Shown: in pieces, positions 5,546-11,746 of the stretch
How positions within the stretch are numbered: the first letter of the stretch is position 1
Layout of the letters: each line of letters starts with the position of its first letter
DNA from: JAZDLO01 sp043801935
Lineage (GTDB): Bacteria; Actinomycetota; Thermoleophilia; RBG-16-64-13
NCBI GenBank assembly: GCA_043801935.1
Contig: JAZDLO010000036.1
Coordinates: forward strand, 1-11,746
DNA: 11,746 nt
Direction of reading: 5' to 3'
Notes under the pieces: generated by a model
Told to the model about the DNA's origin: nothing
What the model saw: the letters and a program-made list of their open reading frames with translations, nothing else
Databases searched by the model: none
Position numbers and translations under genes: made by a program

Positions 5546-6865
5546 ATGCGGCGCGTATTCACACGGTGGGTGACGGCGGCGTGCCTGGCTCTCGCTATCG
5601 CCTTGCTCTGGGCGGGGGTGGCTTCGGCCGCTTCGGCGTCGGTGGTCCGTCGGGGCTCAAGCGAGCGTAAGCAGATCGCTTTCACCTTCGACGACAACAC
5701 CAACGTCACCCGGGCGCTGGCCACGCTTCGGGCGCTCGAGCGCCACGAGGTCCCGGCGACCCTCTTCGTCATCGGCTCGTCGGTGAAGGCTTATCCCGCC
5801 ATCAACCGGGAGATCGTCAAGGGCATGACACTGGGCCTTTTCGAGGTAGGTGACCACACGTGGTCCCACCCGGTGCTGCCGGGGCTCTCCGCGGCGGGCA
5901 TGGCCACCCAGATCGGTGGGGGCACCGACGCTTTCCACGACGCGACCGGGGCGCGGACCGTGCCTCTGTTCCGTCCTCCGTACGGCTCGATCAACTCGCA
6001 AGTGGCGGCGGTCGCCGGCAGCGAGGGTTTCTGCTACCTGATGCTATGGGACGTCGATCCGCGCGACTGGGCCGGCGGCTCAGCCGGCACCATCGCCGAC
6101 CACGTGGTGAGCCACGCCCATAATGGGGCCATCGTGGTCATGCATCTCTCCGCGCCTCACACGGCCGAGGCCATTCCCAGCATCGTCTCGCGGTTGCGGG
6201 CCAAGGGCTATGAGTTCGCGACCATCTCCACGATGCTCAAGGGAGACCGGCTCTTCCTCGACGCGGATACGGGCACCGATGCCGGGCAGGCCATCGCCCG
6301 GATGGCGCAAGAAGGCATCATGAACGGCTACGACGGCAACTACTTCGGGCCGGGGGACACCACAACCAGGGCGCAGGTGGCCAAAGTGGCCACCCTGGTC
6401 GGCGGCCTCCATACCGGTGAGGTAGAAAGGGTCGGTTCACCCACCTTCCCCGACGTCCCCCTGCTACGCGATGCCCAGGGGAACGTTGTCGCCTATCCCT
6501 TCGACTTCGTGGAGGAGGCGGCGGCCGCCGGCCTGGTGGTAGGCAAACCGGACCCGGGGGGAACGCTGCTGTTCCAGCCCAACGCCCCCATTAGCAGGGT
6601 ACAGCTGGCTCACATAGTGGCCCGCATGGCCCGGGAGCTGAAGGGCTATGGATCCGAGGCGCCGGGCGAGGGGCAGGCGCCGGTCCTTGCTTTCACGGAC
6701 GTCCCCGAGTATGCGGCCGCCGACGTCGCGCTGGTCGCCAGCCTGGGTCTGATGTCAGGATATACCGCGCAGAAGTTCAGCCCCTGGGCAGGGGCGCAGC
6801 GGGCTCACGTGGCCCTGGCTATGAGCCGCTACTTGGACCTGCCGGCGGTGTGGCCGCCAGACTGA
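5546..6865 (+). CDS. Secreted polysaccharide deacetylase (NodB domain) with three SLH repeats
   Basis: Predicted exported carbohydrate esterase family 4 enzyme, which removes acetyl groups from cell-wall or surface glycans. Residues 1-29 form a signal peptide with an ASA-type cleavage site. The NodB domain (about 45-230) shows motif 1 TFDDN (Asp49, Asp50), motif 2 HTWSH (His104, His108), motif 3 RPPYG (Arg143), motif 4 WDVDPRDW and motif 5 with His200 in VMHLS. Motif 1 normally reads TFDDG; Asn51 replaces the glycine, but metal and catalytic residues are kept. Three S-layer homology repeats start near 236 (FLDADTGTDA), 301 (FPDVP) and 383 (FTDVP) and should tether the protein to secondary wall polymers. 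The ATG directly follows the uppP stop codon with no intervening base, so the two are probably co-transcribed and translationally coupled. The last 47 bp overlap the oppositely oriented kinase gene. Confidence 0.92.
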   Translation: MRRVFTRWVTAACLALAIALLWAGVASAASASVVRRGSSERKQIAFTFDDNTNVTRALATLRALERHEVPATLFVIGSSVKAYPAINREIVKGMTLGLFEVGDHTWSHPVLPGLSAAGMATQIGGGTDAFHDATGARTVPLFRPPYGSINSQVAAVAGSEGFCYLMLWDVDPRDWAGGSAGTIADHVVSHAHNGAIVVMHLSAPHTAEAIPSIVSRLRAKGYEFATISTMLKGDRLFLDADTGTDAGQAIARMAQEGIMNGYDGNYFGPGDTTTRAQVAKVATLVGGLHTGEVERVGSPTFPDVPLLRDAQGNVVAYPFDFVEEAAAAGLVVGKPDPGGTLLFQPNAPISRVQLAHIVARMARELKGYGSEAPGEGQAPVLAFTDVPEYAAADVALVASLGLMSGYTAQKFSPWAGAQRAHVALAMSRYLDLPAVWPPD

Positions 6866-8207
6866 CGGTCACGGCCAGCCCGCCCGTCGGGGGTGCCACC
6901 AGCTGTACCGAGCCACCGTGAGCGGCCGTCACCGATCTGACGATAGAGAGACCCAGCCCGAAGCCGCCTGTCTTTCGGCTGCGCGACTTGTCCGGCCGGA
7001 AGAAGCGATCGAACAGGCGGTCGACCTGGTCGGGAGGCACCACCGGTCCACTGTTGGCCACGTGCAGGATCGCTCGATCTCCCACAACGCTCGTCTTGAC
7101 CGAGAACCAACCGTCCCGCAGGTTGTGGCGGATGGCGTTCTCCACGAGGTTGCCCACTAGGCGTTCGAGGAGGGCCCGGTCGCCCTGCACGGGCGCCGGT
7201 TGCAGGTCGAGCTCCAGGCGAAGGCCAAGGGCGTCGGCTTCGTCGGACAACAGCTCCACTTCGCCTTCCGCCAGCTCGGCCAGGTCGAGGTCGACCAGGT
7301 CGGGCGAGGTATCGGCTCGGGCGAGCACCAGGAGGCCGTCGATGAGCTTCTCACTCCGAGCCACGGCCTCGCCGACGGCGGTACCCATCTCTTGCAGCTC
7401 CGCCTGGGAGAGGTCGGGGTCGCTGAGGGCCACGTCGATCTCCGTGCGGATGATGGTGAGGGGCGTGCGCAGTTCATGCGACGCATTGGCCACAAAGTCC
7501 TTCTGTGCGGTGAAGGCGGTATCGAGCCGGGCCAACATGCCGTCGAAGGTGTCGGCCAGCTCCTTCAGTTCGTCGCGCGGCCCCCTCAGGCCGATGCGCT
7601 CGTGTAGCGTCGACTCCGACAGTCTGCGTGCGGTGCTGGTGATGGCGTGCAGCGGTCGAAGCATGCGGCCTGCCAGCACCCAGGCGAGACCGAAGGAGAT
7701 CACCGCCATGATGGCCCAGGCGAGGAGCGACCTGATCCACAGCTGCCGGAGCGCTTCATCCTTGAGCTCCCGCTGTGCCTCGTCGAGCAGCCGCGGGAGG
7801 GGAATGCCGTTGATCTGGACATAACGCTCCACTTGCCCGGGCAGGCCGGGCACGCGGCCGAATTCCAGAGCTCCGGGGGGGATGTCGAAACGCTTGGCTA
7901 CCGCCGCCCGAGCCTTCTCCGGTGCCGGGGTGAGGCTGTCCCGTACGAGAAAGAAGTTGAGGGTGATGAGAAGGATCCCGGCAAGGAGGAACAGGCCCCC
8001 ATACCAGAGGGTCAGCTTAAGACGGATGGTGAGGCTGCGGCGACTTTGGGACTCCGAGGGAGACGTCACGCCGGCCGGCTGCCGGGGCCCGGTGGCGTGC
8101 GAAACGCCCACCGAGCAGGCGGTGCCAGGAGCGCCGGCCGCCTCGACCGAAGGAGGGAAGTCGGCCGCGCCGTCGCTGGGCGCGCCCGCGGGGGGCTCCG
8201 GGGTCAT
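6819..8207 (-). CDS. Two-component sensor histidine kinase (HAMP, HisKA, HATPase)
   Basis: Membrane sensor kinase that should phosphorylate the regulator encoded just upstream. Domains in order: a 57-residue Pro/Ala/Gly-rich cytoplasmic extension, membrane segment 1 (66-88), a small external sensor region of about 70 residues, membrane segment 2 (160-180), HAMP (181-233), HisKA with the phospho-accepting His244 in NASHELRTPL, and an ATPase domain with N-box NLVENAIRHN (353-362), ANSGPVVPPDQVDRLFDRFF and GGFGLGLSIV (414-423). The NSGP form is common in actinobacterial CutS/MprB-like kinases. The ATG at 8207 overlaps the regulator's stop in an ATGA arrangement, which fixes the start; the frame itself extends further upstream. 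The gene ends inside the 3' end of the convergent deacetylase gene. The sensed signal is unknown; the neighbours suggest envelope state (inference). Confidence 0.94.
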   Translation of the reverse strand: MTPEPPAGAPSDGAADFPPSVEAAGAPGTACSVGVSHATGPRQPAGVTSPSESQSRRSLTIRLKLTLWYGGLFLLAGILLITLNFFLVRDSLTPAPEKARAAVAKRFDIPPGALEFGRVPGLPGQVERYVQINGIPLPRLLDEAQRELKDEALRQLWIRSLLAWAIMAVISFGLAWVLAGRMLRPLHAITSTARRLSESTLHERIGLRGPRDELKELADTFDGMLARLDTAFTAQKDFVANASHELRTPLTIIRTEIDVALSDPDLSQAELQEMGTAVGEAVARSEKLIDGLLVLARADTSPDLVDLDLAELAEGEVELLSDEADALGLRLELDLQPAPVQGDRALLERLVGNLVENAIRHNLRDGWFSVKTSVVGDRAILHVANSGPVVPPDQVDRLFDRFFRPDKSRSRKTGGFGLGLSIVRSVTAAHGGSVQLVAPPTGGLAVTVSLAATPPAGPSSGS

Positions 8208-8857
8208 ATCTTGTAGCCCACGCCGGCGATGGTCTCGATGAGCGGGGGATCGCCCACCTTGCGCCGCAGCGTCATGATCGTGACTCTCACCACATTGGTG
8301 AAGGGATCGGTGTTCTCGTCCCACACCTTCTCCAGCAGCTCTTCCGCGCTCACCACCCGGCCCTTCGCCGACAGCAGCACCTCGAGCACACCGAATTCCT
8401 TCTTGGTCAGGCCCAAGTCGCGGCCTGAGCGCTGGGCCACGTGGCGGGCGGGGTCGAGCAAGAGCTCGCCGGCGTTGAGGACAGGGGGCAGCGGGGTCAC
8501 TGCTCGCCTACCCAGAGCTCGGATACGAGCCACCAACTCCTTAAGGGCGAACGGCTTGGGTAGGTAGTCGTCGGCCCCTAGGTCGAGGCCGGTGACCCGG
8601 TCTTGGATAGAGCCGGCCGCGGTGAGCATCAGGATCCGGGCCAGGGATTGGCGCGCGACCAGCTGCCGGCAGACGTCGTCACCGTGGACCACGGGGAGAT
8701 TGCGGTCGAGAACGATCACGTCGTAGCTGTTGATCGCGGTCTTGACCAGAGCCGTCTTTCCGTCGAGCACCACGTCGACTGCCATGCCCTCGCGGCGCAG
8801 GCCGCGCGCGATGGTCGTGGCCAAGCGCTCCTCGTCTTCGACCAGTAGGACCCGCAC
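8204..8857 (-). CDS. OmpR/PhoB-family response regulator
   Basis: DNA-binding partner of the sensor kinase. The receiver domain begins VRVLLVEDEERLATT, with the acidic pair near residues 8-10, phospho-acceptor Asp51 in VIVLDRNLP, a conserved Thr in LTAAG and Lys in LPKPF. The C-terminal winged helix (about 120-217) has the family features LTKKEFGVLEVLL, the recognition-helix region NVVRVTIMTLRRKVG and the end IETIAGVGYKI. Length 217 residues is typical. I chose the GTG at 8857 because AGGAG lies five bases upstream and the protein then starts right at the first receiver strand; a GTG seven codons earlier (8878) is in frame. It is the first gene of a two-gene operon and diverges from the amidohydrolase gene across a 260-bp region. 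OmpR-type regulators usually control their own operon. Confidence 0.95.
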   Translation of the reverse strand: MRVLLVEDEERLATTIARGLRREGMAVDVVLDGKTALVKTAINSYDVIVLDRNLPVVHGDDVCRQLVARQSLARILMLTAAGSIQDRVTGLDLGADDYLPKPFALKELVARIRALGRRAVTPLPPVLNAGELLLDPARHVAQRSGRDLGLTKKEFGVLEVLLSAKGRVVSAEELLEKVWDENTDPFTNVVRVTIMTLRRKVGDPPLIETIAGVGYKI

Positions 8858-9117
8858 TCCCTCTCCTGTTCCCGCCACCCGCTCTGTGATTATGCAGCGA
8901 ACGAGGGCTCCGGCACTGCGGCGATGATATCGCGTGTCGGTCTGCGTGGAGTGTACGCGACTCTACATAAAGCCCTCGTAAGCACGTGGCCAAGGGTCAG
9001 GATGCCGTTGCTGGCGGGCGTTGTCGCCGCGGATTGGAGCATACCGGTCATGAGCGGAATCCAGCCGATAGTGTACGCTTAGGCGACCTTCCCCAGCCAC
9101 CTACAGGAGCACGTGAA
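8858..9117. promoter_or_regulatory. Divergent regulatory region between the two-component operon and the amidohydrolase gene
   Basis: This 260-bp region should hold promoters for both outward-facing units. It contains a 9-bp inverted repeat, ACGAGGGCT (8901-8909) and AGCCCTCGT (8971-8979), 61 bp apart. It also holds a compact dyad GCGAT-GAT-ATCGC (8921-8933), a TGTA-N8-TACA dyad (8952-8967), and a 9-mer direct repeat AGTGTACGC at 8950-8958 and 9070-9078. On the minus strand TTGGCC and TATGTA are spaced 18 bases apart near 8963-8992, a weak promoter candidate. No good plus-strand promoter was found. The amidohydrolase ribosome site AGGAG is at 9105-9109. Confidence 0.45.
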
Positions 9118-10113
9118 ATGATCAGGATCGACCTCGAGAGCCACTTCGCTACTCAAGCCTGGCTCGACGCATTGTCCGCCAACAAGGGATACCCTCGCTT
9201 AGAAGACGGCGGGGAGAGGCTTTCCCCCGAGGTATGGAACTCTCTGGCCAGGAAGGCTGAACTCATGGACCTGGGTGAAGGCCGCATCGCTGCCATGGAT
9301 GAGGCCGGCATCGATTTTGCCTATCTCTCCCACACCTCCCCCGGAGTGGAGGCGTTCGACCCGGCGGTTGGGGAGAAAGTGGCAGAGAACGCCAACGATC
9401 TCCTGGCTGAGGCCGTCGCCAGGTACCCGGATCGATTCGGCGGTTACGCGACCCTGGCGCCCAAGAACGTCGACCATGCTGTCAAGGAAATGGAGCGTTG
9501 CGTCAAGGTTCTCGGCTTTCGGGGCTGGAACACCCACTCTAATTTCGGGGACTCGTATCTTGACGATCCGAGATATTGGCCTGTCCTGGCCAAAGCCGAA
9601 GAGCTCGATCTCCCGATCTACCTGCACCCGGCGATTCCAATGATCCCCGAGATCCGTGAATTCGGCTTCGTGTTGGCGGGCCCCACTTTTGGATTCGGCG
9701 TCGAGGTCGCTTTCGTGTTCATGCGGATGATCGTGCGGGGAGTGTTCGACGAGTTCCCCAATCTGAAGATCATCATGGGGCACTACGGTGAGGCCCTGCC
9801 GTTCCTGGTGAACCGCGTCGACTGTGCGTATCGGCAAGGGAAGGGCGCTCCCAATCCCGAGTTCGGGCCGGGAAGCAAGAAGTGGCCCAGCGAATACGTC
9901 ATGAACAACCTTTGGGTCACCACCAGCGGCAACTATCATCCCGCCGCCTACTATTGCTCTCGCGACGGGGTGGGTTTGGACAAGATCCTGCTGGGCTCGG
10001 ATTTTCCGTATGAGAAGATGAGGGCTTGCACCGATTTCCTGGCCGGTTTGGAGCGACCCGAGCAGGAGCTGGCCGCGGTCTACGAAACGAATGCGCGCGC
10101 CCTGGGCTTCTAG
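9118..10113 (+). CDS. Amidohydrolase family 2 protein, ACMSD-like metal-dependent decarboxylase/hydrolase
   Basis: A 331-residue cytoplasmic TIM-barrel enzyme of the amidohydrolase-2 family, which includes aminocarboxymuconate-semialdehyde, 2,3-dihydroxybenzoate and gamma-resorcylate decarboxylases. The metal ligands expected for this group are present: Glu7 and His9 in LESHF, His170 in YLHPAIP, His222 in IMGHYGEALPFLVNRVD, and Asp295 in LLGSDFPYE. The order and spacing match the decarboxylase branch rather than classical ureases. The ATG at 9118 has AGGAG eight bases upstream; the frame stays open back to 8986, but the extra residues look non-coding. Substrate cannot be assigned from sequence, and no aromatic-degradation partners lie nearby. 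It is a single-gene unit, divergent from the two-component operon and followed by a strong hairpin at 10134-10165. Confidence 0.88.
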   Translation: MIRIDLESHFATQAWLDALSANKGYPRLEDGGERLSPEVWNSLARKAELMDLGEGRIAAMDEAGIDFAYLSHTSPGVEAFDPAVGEKVAENANDLLAEAVARYPDRFGGYATLAPKNVDHAVKEMERCVKVLGFRGWNTHSNFGDSYLDDPRYWPVLAKAEELDLPIYLHPAIPMIPEIREFGFVLAGPTFGFGVEVAFVFMRMIVRGVFDEFPNLKIIMGHYGEALPFLVNRVDCAYRQGKGAPNPEFGPGSKKWPSEYVMNNLWVTTSGNYHPAAYYCSRDGVGLDKILLGSDFPYEKMRACTDFLAGLERPEQELAAVYETNARALGF

Positions 10114-10133
10114 TCTGCAGGGGACAGGCGGAA

Positions 10134-10165
10134 CGGTGGGGCCGCCGATGTCGGCTGCCCCACCG
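10134..10165 (+). terminator. Hairpin after the amidohydrolase gene
   Basis: CGGTGGGGC (10134-10142) pairs with GCCCCACCG (10157-10165). Inside, GCCG (10044-10047 offset by 100, that is 10144-10147) pairs with CGGC (10152-10155) across a single mismatch to give an ATGT loop. It lies about 20 bases after the stop codon, as expected for a terminator, but no T-run follows, so it may stop transcription only with help or mainly protect the mRNA end. Confidence 0.5.
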
Positions 10166-10235
10166 CCGGCCGAAGGCCCTGGGCGCTCGCCGGCGGTCGC
10201 GGACCCGTCTTTACGACCTCCTTATCCCGGGTCCG
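10162..10235. repeat. Two further inverted repeats in the htrA upstream region
   Basis: ACCGCCGGC (10162-10170) pairs with GCCGGCGGT (10189-10197) around an 18-base loop. CGGACCC (10200-10206) pairs with GGGTCCG (10229-10235) around a 22-base loop. The first shares bases 10162-10165 with the preceding hairpin's right arm, so the two stems compete. Their role is unknown; termination or a protein-binding region are both possible. Confidence 0.4.
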
Positions 10236-10284
10236 GTATCATCGCGCGCAAACCGACCCCAGGGTTCGTTGCGGCAGCTTGTGG

Positions 10285-10297
10285 GTAGAACTTCTAC
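10285..10297. promoter_or_regulatory. 13-bp palindrome upstream of htrA
   Basis: GTAGAA-C-TTCTAC is a perfect interrupted palindrome about 79 bp before the htrA start codon. Its size and symmetry fit a dimeric repressor or activator site. It does not match any operator that I can name with confidence. A weak TTGCGG box lies at 10269-10274, 17 bases before TTCTAC, so the palindrome might overlap a -10 region. Confidence 0.35.
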
Positions 10298-10375
10298 GCC
10301 GTGCGGGCCAAACGTTCTATGAGGCTCTCGGCCGGGATCGGGTATGAGAGAGAATCCTTTCGGGAGGCGCTTACT

Positions 10376-11608
10376 ATGACACTGATCGAGGCGGGCGCTC
10401 GTCGCCGAAAACGGCAACGTATGAGACGGGCAGTGATAGAGATGGTGGTCGCTCTCGCCCTGGTTGGCGGAGCCGGCTTCGGTCTGAGCGCGTGCACCAT
10501 CGTGACCGGCACCAGTACGACGTCCACGGCGTCACCGATAACCACCGTCGCCCAGGCTACCGATACCACTGCTGCAACCGGAACCACCGCTACCACCCCT
10601 ACCACCTCTACCACCATCTTCACCGGTGGCGGCAACGCTGATGGGCTGGCCAGCCCGGCACAGGCGGCTGCCGCTAAGCTGGGACCGAGCGTCGTGAACA
10701 TCGCCATCAGCGGGACGGCCCAAGGACCCTTCGGTCAACAGCAGTACGCCGGCGAAGGCTCTGGGGTCATCTACACCGCCGACGGGATGATCCTCACCAA
10801 CAACCACGTGGTGACCGACAACTCGGGCGATCCGGTGGACAGGATGGACGTGACGCTTGCCACCGGGGAAAGACTGCAGGCCACCATCGTGGGGCGTGAT
10901 CCTCTGACCGACCTGGCGGTGATCAAGGTGAGCGCCAGCACGCCACTTCCCGTGGCGACCTTCGCGATCGCCCAGCCGAACGTTGGCGAATACGCCATCG
11001 CCATCGGCAGCCCCCTGGGATACGAGAACTCGGTGACCCTGGGGATAGTTTCCGGTGTGGTCCGGAGCATCGAGGGCGTGGGAGGGACCGAGGGAGTGGC
11101 TCTGAACAACCTCATCCAGACCGACGCGTCCATCAGCCCCGGGAACTCGGGAGGCGCGCTGGCCAACGCGAGCGGGCAAGTGATCGGCATCAACGTGGCC
11201 TACCTGCCGCCGGGGCAGACAGGAGCGGTGAACATCGGTTTCGCCATCCCGTCGGTGGTGGCCACCCAGGTAGCCGACGAGATCATCAAGACCGGCAAGG
11301 CCACCCACGCCTACCTTGGAGTGGGCACCCAGACGGTGACCGCCGACCTGCAGCAGCAGTTCGGGCTCTCGCGGTCGTCGGGGATACTGGTGGCGGAGGT
11401 GACGTCCGGCGGTCCAGCCGACAGGGCTGGGATACAGCAGGGTGACATCATCATCAAGGTCGACGATGAAGACATGGTCGTGTCGAGCGACGTGCTGGTG
11501 GCGATCAGGGACAAGAAACCCGGGGACAAGGTGCAGGTGACCATCGACCGGAATGGTAAGACGTCGGTCATCTCGGTGGTCTTGGAAGAAAGACCGGCAG
11601 GTCTCTAG
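10376..11608 (+). CDS. HtrA/DegP-family trypsin-like serine protease with lipobox and one PDZ domain
   Basis: Envelope protease of 410 residues that should degrade or refold damaged exported proteins. The N-terminus is strongly basic (ARRRKRQRMRR), then a hydrophobic stretch ending GLSAC: Cys40 fits a lipobox, so it may be a lipoprotein, though the stretch could instead be a membrane anchor. Residues about 42-88 form a Thr/Ser/Ala-rich spacer. The protease domain (about 95-310) carries the full triad: His144 in TNNHVV, Asp179 in LTDLAVIKV and Ser258 in GNSGGAL. One PDZ domain follows (about 315-400: AYLGVGTQTV, GPADRAGIQQGDIIIKVDD). The ATG at 10376 has GGAGG eight bases upstream; the frame is open to a GTG at 10301, but that lacks such a site. 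Layout matches single-PDZ HtrA proteins of Gram-positive bacteria. No partner gene is visible downstream. Confidence 0.93.
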   Translation: MTLIEAGARRRKRQRMRRAVIEMVVALALVGGAGFGLSACTIVTGTSTTSTASPITTVAQATDTTAATGTTATTPTTSTTIFTGGGNADGLASPAQAAAAKLGPSVVNIAISGTAQGPFGQQQYAGEGSGVIYTADGMILTNNHVVTDNSGDPVDRMDVTLATGERLQATIVGRDPLTDLAVIKVSASTPLPVATFAIAQPNVGEYAIAIGSPLGYENSVTLGIVSGVVRSIEGVGGTEGVALNNLIQTDASISPGNSGGALANASGQVIGINVAYLPPGQTGAVNIGFAIPSVVATQVADEIIKTGKATHAYLGVGTQTVTADLQQQFGLSRSSGILVAEVTSGGPADRAGIQQGDIIIKVDDEDMVVSSDVLVAIRDKKPGDKVQVTIDRNGKTSVISVVLEERPAGL

Positions 11609-11746
11609 GGGGATAAGGGGCGGCTGTCAGGCCGCCGGGCGTCGTCGGCGATCTTGAATGACCGTGAGGCGGGGGGTAAGCCGCAGCGGTCCCGGAAGCC
11701 CCGCACGCCATTCGGCTGCACAAAGTGGGCCGCGACCGCCGGGCCC
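11609..11746. other. Right-end intergenic stretch with a weak hairpin
   Basis: GGCGGC (11619-11624) and GCCGCC (11631-11636) form a 6-bp stem eleven bases after the htrA stop. No T-run follows, so it is a poor terminator at best. The remaining bases are GC-rich. Two minus-strand frames and one plus-strand frame from an ATG at 11659 are open to the window edge, but none shows a recognisable motif, so I do not call a gene. Confidence 0.35.

Noticed and set aside
8986..9117. Upstream in-frame extension of the amidohydrolase gene
   Set aside because: The extra 44 residues resemble translated intergenic DNA, and the ATG at 9118 has a well placed AGGAG and begins at the metal-binding motif.
9199..9939. 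246-codon minus-strand frame opposite the amidohydrolase gene
   Set aside because: The plus strand holds all metal-ligand motifs of the family; the antisense product has none.
11627..11746. Minus-strand frame open from the right edge and ending near 11627, as a possible gene tail
   Set aside because: About 40 residues with no recognisable motif, its stop would fall inside a hairpin loop, and a second minus-strand frame is equally open, so chance is the simpler explanation.

Overview
The window is a GC-rich (roughly 65%) bacterial chromosome segment with nine protein genes: eight complete and one cut by the left edge. The gene content fits an actinobacterial-type genome. It has a VanW/YoaR-type wall protein and an HtrA protease with Thr/Ser-rich spacers, a lone BioY biotin transporter subunit, a CutS/MprB-like sensor kinase, and S-layer-homology (SLH) repeats on a polysaccharide deacetylase. 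My best guess is a deep-branching Actinomycetota (Thermoleophilia, Coriobacteriia or Geothermincolia-like). Chloroflexota cannot be excluded from this window alone.

Layout. 1-297 (-): N-terminal part of an ECF sigma factor. 298-444: short gap with a strong hairpin terminator for the gene above it. 445-2301 (-): VanW-domain membrane-anchored wall protein. 2302-2468: divergent promoter region. 2469-3803 (+): BirA, biotin-protein ligase with an N-terminal DNA-binding domain. 3804-3911: bioY leader with a consensus-like promoter and several dyad symmetries. 3912-4631 (+): BioY. 4727-5545 (+): UppP, undecaprenyl-diphosphate phosphatase. 5546-6865 (+): secreted NodB deacetylase with three SLH repeats, abutting uppP with no gap. 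6819-8207 and 8204-8857 (-): a sensor kinase and OmpR-family regulator joined by an ATGA overlap; the kinase gene also overlaps the deacetylase tail by 47 bp. 8858-9117: divergent regulatory region rich in small repeats. 9118-10113 (+): ACMSD-like amidohydrolase/decarboxylase. 10114-10375: hairpin-rich leader. 10376-11608 (+): HtrA-type serine protease with a lipobox and one PDZ domain. 11609-11746: weak hairpin, nothing convincing after it.

How the genes work together. Two themes run through the window. One is biotin: BirA attaches biotin to carboxylases and probably senses it, and BioY imports it. The other is the cell envelope: VanW protein, lipid-carrier recycling by UppP, a wall-bound deacetylase, a two-component system and an HtrA quality-control protease. 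The two-component system plus nearby HtrA recalls the mycobacterial mprA-mprB-pepD locus, although here the protease is on the opposite strand with an amidohydrolase gene between.

Every gene falls in a known family. I did not find a clearly new system. The most useful leads are the regulatory DNA before bioY, the two-component operon and htrA, the uppP-deacetylase fusion-like coupling, and the convergent gene overlap.
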